Source: Kappaphycus alvarezii (Eukaryota > Rhodophyta > Florideophyceae > Gigartinales > Solieriaceae). Taken from it: DNA of 64,000 nucleotides. Shown piece by piece: positions 56,990-64,000 of this stretch. Under the pieces are notes generated by a model. It saw only the letters and a program-made list of their open reading frames with translations. It did no database searches and was not told where the DNA came from. Numbering within the stretch: the stretch's first letter is position 1; each line of letters opens with the position of its first letter. The stretch covers positions 186,001 to 250,000 of the forward strand of contig NADL03000073.1 of the NCBI GenBank assembly GCA_002205965.3, in the 5' to 3' direction. Made by a program: the position numbers and the translations under genes.

Positions 56990-58338
56990 TGATGTGCGCA
57001 AAATTTGCACCGAAAAAAAATCTAGAAGAGGACCAAATTTGGATACAGTATCGGGATTTGGAAGATATTTTTACAGTTTCTGAATTTGCAAGATATTTTT
57101 TTTGAATGAGTGTGGCAAATTAATGAGTTGATTTTTTATTTTAAGACACAGTGTCATTAATAGATGTCATTACTGTACACGTCCAAGGTCTACATACTTT
57201 TCGAAGACGTCGCAGTATTGAAACTTCGAAGTCGACGTCGTTGAGGCAATCCCCGCCATCAACTATCTCATCGGTTCACCCCTCCTTTTAGCCCTTAACA
57301 TGACCAACCTCCGCCCTTCCCTCACCATCACCAAGTCATCCCGAGGCCGAAGTCCACTCAACGCTTCGGCCATGATGGCAAATGATCCAACCGACTACGG
57401 TGATTACTGTAGAAGGTTGGACCAGGAACGCGTTCGGGAGTGGGTCCGCCGTAACTGCTTCGAGCAGGCAGAAGAGGCAGAGGAGGAGGAGGAGAAGAGG
57501 AGGAGAGGAAGAGGAGGAGAGGATGAAAAGGATGAAAAGGAGGACTGGGTGGATCCGTGGGAGCCACTGTTGTATAACGGTGGGGGGCTCCCATGGAGAA
57601 AGGAGGGATGACTGAGGGAGTAATTGTAATCTCTGACTCTTGTGACGAGGATGAAGAGAGGAGAGAAGAGGAGGATGAGGAGGATGAGGTGGAGAGACAT
57701 GGAAAGTGCTGGATTAGTGGGGAATGGACCAGAAAATATGGACCAGGTGGTCCCGACTCTGGAACCTGATGGGGACGTCCTCAGTGGTCTAGATATTTCG
57801 CAGGAGGCAATGGAGAATTCTAAGCCGTTCGCGGATATTTGTGTGGACTGCCTGGGTGGAATGGAATTTTGGGGGAACTATTTGGCTCTGATGTAGAGGA
57901 CTAAGATATTAAGGAAAGAATCTAGATATTTATCCTGATAGTATCTGCTGTTAGTCTTTGCTCACACGACGCCATTTGATGCATTCTATAGTTATTAGTA
58001 TGTTTCTTTGAGACTTTAGGGATACCAAAAGTCTATACAAGCGAGTAAACTACTTCCTCTTGTGGAGGTCAAGCAAGTTGGCAGACAACTTCAAGTCAAG
58101 TCCGAGTAGTAGGAAGTTGAGAGTCAACTTCAGACCCAAGAAACTTTTTCCTACGCTGCTCACAGAGCATCAGTGGTAGACCCTGCCCCTTTCATACTTG
58201 CTTGTAGCCCTCTCAACTCTCTTCCATATACACTCCTTTTTCGTTCAACTATACCACGGTAGCACTTTTGTCGCTTGCAACACCTCCTTCTTGGGGTAGT
58301 TGGTTCTGAGTATCTCTTCTGACGATTTACCCCTATCA
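56990..58338 (+). repeat. 5' LTR of Gypsy copy 2 (long form)
   Basis: Starts TGATGTGCGCAAAATTTG and ends TACCCCTATCA. Its first 195 bases and last 430 bases match the short LTRs of copy 1. Between them, about 57186-57920, lies a block of some 735 bases with the U3 reading frame, in place of roughly 60 bases of the short form. The R/U5-like segment is nearly identical to copy 1. Confidence 0.8.
57300..57611 (+). CDS. LTR U3 reading frame, best-preserved copy (fossil)
   Basis: Open for 103 codons in this copy, starting MTNLRPSLTITKSSRGRSPL, then MMANDPTDYGDYCRRLDQ, RVREWVRRNCFEQ, a glutamate/arginine-rich low-complexity run, and DWVDPWEPLLYN. A further segment with the family peptide VVPTLEPDGDVLSGLDISQE lies at 57740-57800. 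The protein is acidic, with no signal peptide or membrane segment. No known family is recognised. It lies in U3, upstream of the LTR's own conserved R/U5-type segment, so it could be made from the 3' LTR of a genomic transcript or from another promoter. The element as a whole is broken. Confidence 0.5.
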   Translation: MTNLRPSLTITKSSRGRSPLNASAMMANDPTDYGDYCRRLDQERVREWVRRNCFEQAEEAEEEEEKRRRGRGGEDEKDEKEDWVDPWEPLLYNGGGLPWRKEG

Positions 58339-58420
58339 TTTGGTACTCTTGTGGGGGTTGCACCCGAGGTATTCGAGTTGAGCAGTATTAGGGAACTTCG
58401 GGGATTTCTTTTCTGTAATC

Positions 58421-59345
58421 ATGGATCTCAACGCTGCTCGTATAACGTTCACAGGGGGCAAGAATGAAGACGTTGAGGAGTTTCTCTATACATATGTCAA
58501 CGTTGTGATGCGTGAGAAGAGCGATGAAGAGAAGGCCGAAAGTATCTTCGCCTATCTTCATGGTGACGCAAAGCACAAATATAAGGCCAAGTTTATCAAC
58601 GGGTGGTCTCTTAACGGGAATGGGCGTAACTTCGGTGAGGTATGTGAGTGGCTTGTGAAAGATATGCTAAGGAGGTAGAACCAGATGAGATGATTCGTAC
58701 CGCCATAGAGGCCCGGCTCAACTTCGACGATTTGTTAAGCTCATTGGTATACTTGTGTGATCTCTATGAAAAGGCTGGGTTCAACGCCCAAGCCAAGTAC
58801 GGAATGCTGCGTAAGGCGGCGATGGGGGATAAGCGGCTCTCCGATTTCCTCCTCATCAAGGGCCCTCACACTTTTAATGAACTGAAGGGTACCATAGTAG
58901 AATTTGTCAAAAATTCGGAGACGTTTCAGTCACTAAGTGAATACCGAGGGAAACCCGTACATCTATGCCGATCGTATACATCCTGAAAAGAATTATCAAA
59001 GGCCGGCTACTAGCGCAGCAGCATTGGAATCTGTCAGGAGCGATGTCAAAAACTTGGAAGAAAGGTTGGAAACCCGATTCGATAATCGACTTGACATGAT
59101 AACCTCGCAGTTGGAAAGCCTTACTCTTACCATTAAGAAGAACCAGTCTGGGGCCCCAAGGCCGCAGAAGTCTGTTCCTACTGTCACAAGCCTGGACACT
59201 TTGCAAATAGGTGTCCTGATAATCCACATAGAAACACTCGTTGTGGAAAGTGCGGTCGATATGGGCATCATGAAAGTAACTGCTGGTCTAAAGACAACAG
59301 AAGAGCAAATTTATCGGACGCAAGGAGCGAGTCAGGACCAGAGAT
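58421..59345 (+). pseudogene. gag part of Gypsy copy 2 (fossil)
   Basis: Same start as copy 1 (MDLNAARITFTGGKNEDVEE), then a capsid-like helical region (ARLNFDDLLSSLVYLCDLYE) and the two CCHC knuckles. Nearly identical to copy 1. Broken. Confidence 0.75.
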
Positions 59346-59375
59346 GAAAATCTTACAAAACAGAAAGGATCAAAG

Positions 59376-61840
59376 TTGACGGATGCCGGTAACGTATCCA
59401 TCGCTGAAGAAATCAGTCAAGTCAATGTGACAAAAAGGGATGGGGAAGGGAACATTTTATCGAAAAAACCTAGGCTAGATTATGGAATGCTGGACATATC
59501 CCAGCACCTGTACCTCCTCGAACCAAGAGGTCTGATCAAGTTGTTCCAGGAGTGGGAGTCACTCCGGCCAAGAAGACGAAAAAGAGTAAGAAATTTAAGA
59601 TATCCCGAAGGACGTACTAGAATATGTGAAGAAGTACAATTTGGTGGCTGAGCTTGCATCAGCCCCAACTGGGATAACGTTTGGTCAACTTTTGAGGGGC
59701 GACACAGATGACGCGAGAAAAGAACTCAAAAAAATTATCAGGTCTAATAAGTCCGCTAAGGGTAAGAAACTGTTTCTTCAATCGGCCTCGACAGCACCAA
59801 GACGTCTTAAACTAGTACCAGTCAAAGTATTGGGAATGCAAACCCAAGCTCTTTTCGATTCGGGCGCTGTTCCAAACCTTATTTCAGAAACTTTGGTGAC
59901 AGATCTAGGTCTCGAAATTACTCCAACTACTAGAAGAATAACTGTTGCGGATGGAACCGTATCAAAATGCATGGGCAATGTTGACAAGGTTTCCGTGTTC
60001 TTTGGGGACTCTAAAGTTGATGTAGACTTTCTTGTCATGCCTGATCTCCCTTTCGATGCAATCATTGGCTGCCCTACCATGGAAAGACTAGGGACATGCA
60101 TTGACTTGGGCAACCAAATCGTTTCAGTTAATATTGACGGCAGAACCGTGAAGATGCCCCTGGATTTCGACAAAAGCACACATCCGTGAAGATTTAAAAG
60201 AAACGGACAGTGAAGATTTCACTTCTAGCTATGACAGCGAAGATTCGAACCAACAACACTTTCGGAAGTGGAAAAGGGTACGCTCGAGGGATAATGAACA
60301 TGACATGGGACGAGTATGATTCTGGGTTTGAAACAGATGACGACTGGAATTCTAGGGTAGGTGTGACACCTGAATTTGTTTCTTTTTGCGATAATATCGA
60401 ATCAAAGGACCATCCAGAGCGTGAAAAGGATTACCTTTGCAAAGAAATAATAATACGTCTAATTCATATCTGAAGATGTGAGCACACCGGAAAATGTCCT
60501 TCAAAATTTGGAGGGTGAAGCAAGAAGAAGAGCGCCAGACGGCAGAAATTCAAGAAAAAGTACAGCACCTTCCCGTGCCCGCCTCAATGAAAATATCCGA
60601 TATGTTAACATCTTCCGAAGTAATTGCATGGAGCGTTTCAGATATAAGACAAGCAAGTGTACCGGTCACTCACTCATTTGAACTTACGGATACTCAAAAA
60701 AATTTACCACAGACGTCAACCACCAAAATATGACCAATTTATCTCATATAATGTTACAAGTATGCAAGAAAATGATATTTTTTTGCCAGTTTCATCCCCG
60801 TGGTCATTTCCTGTAGTAGCACCAAAGAAAGATGGAAAACTTCGCTTTTGCGTCGATTACCGACAACTGAACCAGAGAATGATACCCGATCGATTTCCGA
60901 ATTCCAAATATGGAGGAAATCCTCGAGGATTTGAAGGACGGGAGACCTTCACATTGACTTTACACTGGCTATTGGCAGATTCCATTGATGAAAAATGTAA
61001 GGAAAAAACCTCTACCTGCAAAGCCGGTACATTCAGGTTTGAAGTGATGCCTTTTGGTCTCATGAATGCACCAGCTACGTTCCAAAGAATGATGAACGAG
61101 GTTTTGAAAGGACTTCCATTTGCAAGAGTTTATATGATGATGTGGTGATATTCTCAAAAACCTTGGATCAGCACATATGGCATGTCAAGACGGTGGTGGA
61201 GAGGATATCTGCATACAGCCTGAAAATAAGTTAAGCAAATGTTTCTTTGCGAAAACGTCATCCAATTACTCGGTCATATCGTCGATCAAGAGGGAATTAA
61301 AGTGGATCCAGACAAAACGAAAAAAAATCAAGTTGGCACCAAGGCCCGCTTCAAAGACGGAGGTTCGAAGCTTCTTAGGACTGGCCTCATATTACAGAGA
61401 TTTATCAAAGATTTCCCAAGACTGCAGCACCGTTACATGCCAGCACTACGGAGAACGGAAAATTTTACTGGGACAAGGAAATTCAAACTGCGTGAGGAGC
61501 TTAAAGATAAGCTATGTGTCCCCCCAGTCCTCATGTACCCAGACTTCAAGAGACCATTTTTGTGGAAACAGATGCCTCAGAACGGTCTTTGGGTGCCATT
61601 TTGTCCCAAAAAGATGAAAACGGAAGACTACACCCTGTTCAATTCGCAAGTCGCACTCTGAATGATGCGGAAAAGAGATACTCAGTCTGCGAGAAAGAAG
61701 CGCTAGCTGTCGTCTTCGCACTGAAAAAGTTCCGCGTGTACCTTTTATCACTTGAAAAATTTGTCTTGATAACTGATCACCAGGCACTTAAGACAGCATT
61801 CCAAAAGAAGATGTACATCACCGCTTGGCCCGATGGCTAG
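59376..61840 (+). pseudogene. Protease, RT and RNase H parts of Gypsy copy 2 (fossil)
   Basis: Protease is marked by ALFDSGAVPNLISETLV (187-codon frame 59626-60189). RT is marked by DGKLRFCVDYRQLNQRMIPD near 60833 and FEVMPFGLMNAPATFQRMM near 61040. RNase H is marked by VETDASERSLGAIL and CEKEALAVVFALKKFRVYL in the frame 61514-61840. The order is that of Ty3/Gypsy pol. Broken. Confidence 0.75.
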
Positions 61841-62046
61841 ACATTTTCGCAGAATATCGGTTTGAAATTGTGAACAGGCCCGGACGCAGTAATCAGCCTG
61901 CCGATTACCTATCCCTTGAGGGACCCACCGAGTCCAAATGAAAAAGATTCCGAGGACATCGTCGGAGTTGCCGAAGTTCAAGTGCCGAACGAAAACGAGT
62001 ACGAAGCTATATTCACGGACCAAATAAATTCCTGGATGGACTAGAA

Positions 62047-62610
62047 ATGAGAAAGGTTGATCTTGAAAACAGAAATTGGGTACGCAGGAATCAAAAGGCT
62101 TTTACACTGTGGAATGGGAAACTCTTCCGACACACTAAAGCAGGTCCTCTTCTAGTGGCCCCTTTGAAAGAAAGAATCAAGATCTTGAGGACTTTTCATG
62201 ATGAGTTAGGGCATTGGGATCTCGAAACAACCAAATCATTCATTACGGAGAAATTCTGGTGGCCCAGTATCCATAAAGACGTCTATAATTTCGTGAAAAG
62301 CTGCGATAACTGTCAAAAATGCACTCCGATACGAAATATATGAGACAACTCTAAGCTTTCCAGTTTCCGGTCTTTTTGAAACCTTTTCAATTGACTCTGC
62401 CGGCCCATTCAAGAAAACTCTTCCTCCTTATAGGGGTGGAACATCTTACTGGATGGCCAATAGCAGTTGCAGTTGAGGAGGCAAATGCTGAGGTGGTCCT
62501 GAGATTCATCGAAAAAGAAATAATTGAACCGTTTGGTCTTCCAAAAAGGATCATCTCGGATAACGCCCTTTGTTTTACTGCAACTTCACTGCTCCGTTTT
62601 TTGGAAGAGA
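62047..62610 (+). pseudogene. Integrase part of Gypsy copy 2 (fossil)
   Basis: The N-terminal zinc-binding H-H-C-C domain (RTFHDELGHWDLETTKSFI ... CDNCQKC) is in the frame 62047-62343. The beginning of the catalytic core follows (SIDFAGPFKKTL-like sequence near 62385, LPKRIISDNALCFTA near 62540). It ends at the junction with the minus-strand LTR piece. Confidence 0.7.
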
Positions 62611-63400
62611 TTTTCCATGTCTCCCTCCCCCTCATCCTTTTCGTTTTCCTCTTCGTCCTCCTCCTTATCCTCCTCTTAATCCTTGTCAGAAGAGTCAAAG
62701 ATGACGATTACTCCCTCGGTCTCCCCTTCGTTCTGCACAGCACCTCCCCCACCGTTGTACACTAGTGGTTACCGCGGGTCCACCAAGTTCTCCTCTTCAT
62801 CCTCCTCTTCCTCTACCTCTTCTGCTCCTCGAAGAAGTGCCGGCGGACCCACTCCCGAACCCGTTCCCGGTGCATTCTACTACAGAAGTCATCATGATCG
62901 GTTGATCCATTGGCCATCAGGGCCAGCGCTTTGAGGGTGCGACGGCCTCGCGATGACTTGGCGATGGTGAGGGACTGGCGTCATGTTGAGAAAAAAGGGG
63001 TGAGACGATGGGGTAGTTGATGGCGAGGGGTCTTTCTCAACGACGTTGATTTCGAACTTCAAATAGGGCGAAGTCTTCAAAAGGTGTCACGGCCTTGGAA
63101 GAAATAAGAAAATATGAGGCAATGCCGCGTCGTTGAATTTGCATGCAATCATGGAAATAACTAAACATCTGCTTTATAAAATGTCAAAACTGAGTTTGGA
63201 GTACCTGTATCACGAGTCGAAAGATTTTTCTTGGAGAGGGAGGACCAAATGCTCAAAGATAAAATAGAAATGGAGTTTCACGGTGAATTCGGATTCATGA
63301 GGAAAATTTGTTTCATGATTTTGTTCGTAAAAGAAAATTGAGGGAAGATTTGAAAACTCAAAGGGAAGGAGAGGACAGAGTTTTATAGAGCTGACCGCTC
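62611..63400 (-). mobile_element. Old long-form LTR piece (fossil)
   Basis: On the minus strand, 63400-63070 matches the U3 seen at 2350-2720 (for example CGAGTCGAAAG...TTTTTC on the plus strand against 2538-2556). From 63050 down to 62611 it holds the U3 reading frame: LTIAKSSRGR-like and MANGSTDHDDF peptides, then RERVREWVRRHFFEE, against RVREWVRRNCFEQ at 57430. The R/U5-like part is absent; the piece stops where Gypsy integrase begins. The edges look like a rearrangement junction rather than a clean LTR insertion. Confidence 0.6.
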
Positions 63401-64000
63401 TCCTTCAGAAAGGACAGTTTCTAAACAACAGAGCGCACAAAAAAATTTGCAAGATTCCTTGCTTGTAGTCAACCCACGTCGCTTCGCTACAGTTTGCGGG
63501 GAGAATGGAAATCTCACGGGATTCATATGATTGTTGCTCAGCCACACCCTTGCTTTGGCTATTTCAGTTCAGTGGACTGTCCGTATATTGATCATCCATA
63601 GTTTCGGCTCGGTCTTCGTCACCTCCGATTTGCTGTATTTTGGTACTACCACATTTTGGATATTTTCCTGCACTCTTGTCACGGAGCCCCAAATTGGTTT
63701 AAAATCTATCCTTAATCAATAACGCAGGATTCCCACCTGGCGGCACCAACTACAGGACCGCTGCTATGTCGGCTTCCAGTCAGCTTATTTTATTCCCTTC
63801 ATGTGAAGATTCTTTGCGACGACTCCCCAGCGTGACAATTTGCTATTTTAGAAGGCACGGTTGTTTCACCATCTGGACTAATATGGGCGACTTGCCAGAG
63901 TATGATATTATGAGACTAAATTATCCCGACACAGAGTGTGTTGCAAAAGGCAAGTGTTATACTGAAGTATGGCCGTTGGAACGAGGAGAGATGAATAAGG
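63401..64000. other. Unassigned right end
   Basis: A 63-codon frame (63531-63722) is hydrophobic and has no recognisable motif. I see no repeat shared with other parts of the window. Confidence 0.35.

Larger units (their letters stand above)
56990..62610 (+). mobile_element. Ty3/Gypsy LTR retrotransposon, copy 2 (fossil)
   Basis: 5' LTR 56990-58338 (long form), primer site starting TGGTACTC at 58341, gag from 58421, zinc knuckles at about 59165-59285, protease at about 59840-60180, reverse transcriptase at about 60480-61400, RNase H at about 61510-61830 (VETDASERSLGAILSQKDEN) and integrase from 62047, with the H-H-C-C domain (FHDELGHWDLE ... CDNCQKC) followed by the start of the core. At 62610 it is cut by an old minus-strand LTR piece, and no 3' LTR follows in the window. 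The inside is nearly identical to copy 1, so it is similarly young. Broken, with about ten breaks. Confidence 0.85.

Noticed and set aside
57404-57700. Serine-, proline- and leucine-rich minus-strand frame
   Set aside because: Shadow of the purine-rich coding run of the U3 frame on the other strand. The same holds for similar frames near 28.9, 48.7 and 62.7 kb.

Overview
The window reads as an intergenic, transposon-dominated stretch of a eukaryotic nuclear genome. I found no gene that I can defend as an intact host gene, no tRNA or rRNA gene and no CRISPR array. The contents are LTR retrotransposons of the Ty3/Gypsy type, non-LTR retrotransposons (LINEs) whose C-terminus carries a CCHC knuckle and a restriction-like endonuclease (REL), and worn DNA transposons (hAT, Harbinger-like DDE). 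There is also one worn gene that looks like a ParB-like domain joined to a beta-class DNA methyltransferase. This mixture would suit an early-diverging fungus (chytrid-like) or a TE-rich protist such as an oomycete. That is an inference from element content only; the species cannot be read from the sequence.

Layout. 1-2.7 kb: a LINE 3' end, then a very old minus-strand LTR. 2.75-12.8 kb: AT-rich DNA with no recognisable gene, holding two striking hairpins. 12.8-23.4 kb: a cluster of LINE fragments with a young Gypsy copy (14722-20814, 5-bp target duplication GCATT) sitting inside a LINE reading frame, which resumes after the Gypsy's 3' LTR. 23.4-27.2 kb: a hAT transposase relic between two GTAC-rich arms, one of them a 27-bp tandem repeat. 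27.5-31 kb: a dispersed repeat, an old LTR and a LINE end. 31.9-42.9 kb: AT-rich DNA carrying three relics, namely a transposase-like protein (minus), the ParB-like/methyltransferase protein (plus) and a Harbinger-like transposase (plus). 42.9-45.8 kb: AT-rich, nothing recognised. 45.9-50.6 kb: an old LTR split by a LINE, and a minus-strand long LTR. 50.85-54.71 kb: a near-complete 3.86-kb REL LINE with a 14-bp target duplication. 54.7-56.9 kb: a knot of inverted LINE 3' ends. 56.99-62.6 kb: a second Gypsy copy whose integrase region is cut by an old minus-strand LTR piece, then 0.6 kb of unassigned DNA.

How the parts relate. All LTRs here share one R/U5-type segment but come in two forms: about 0.7 kb, and 1.3-1.5 kb. 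The long form carries an open reading frame within U3, encoding an acidic protein containing motifs like RERVREWVRR. This U3 frame recurs in five copies of very different age (near 2.1, 29, 48.8, 57.4 and 62.8 kb), always in the sense orientation of its LTR. At least three REL-LINE families (called A, B and C here) have inserted into one another and into LTRs, giving a readable order of insertions. The most unusual objects are the U3 reading frame and the ParB-like/methyltransferase relic.
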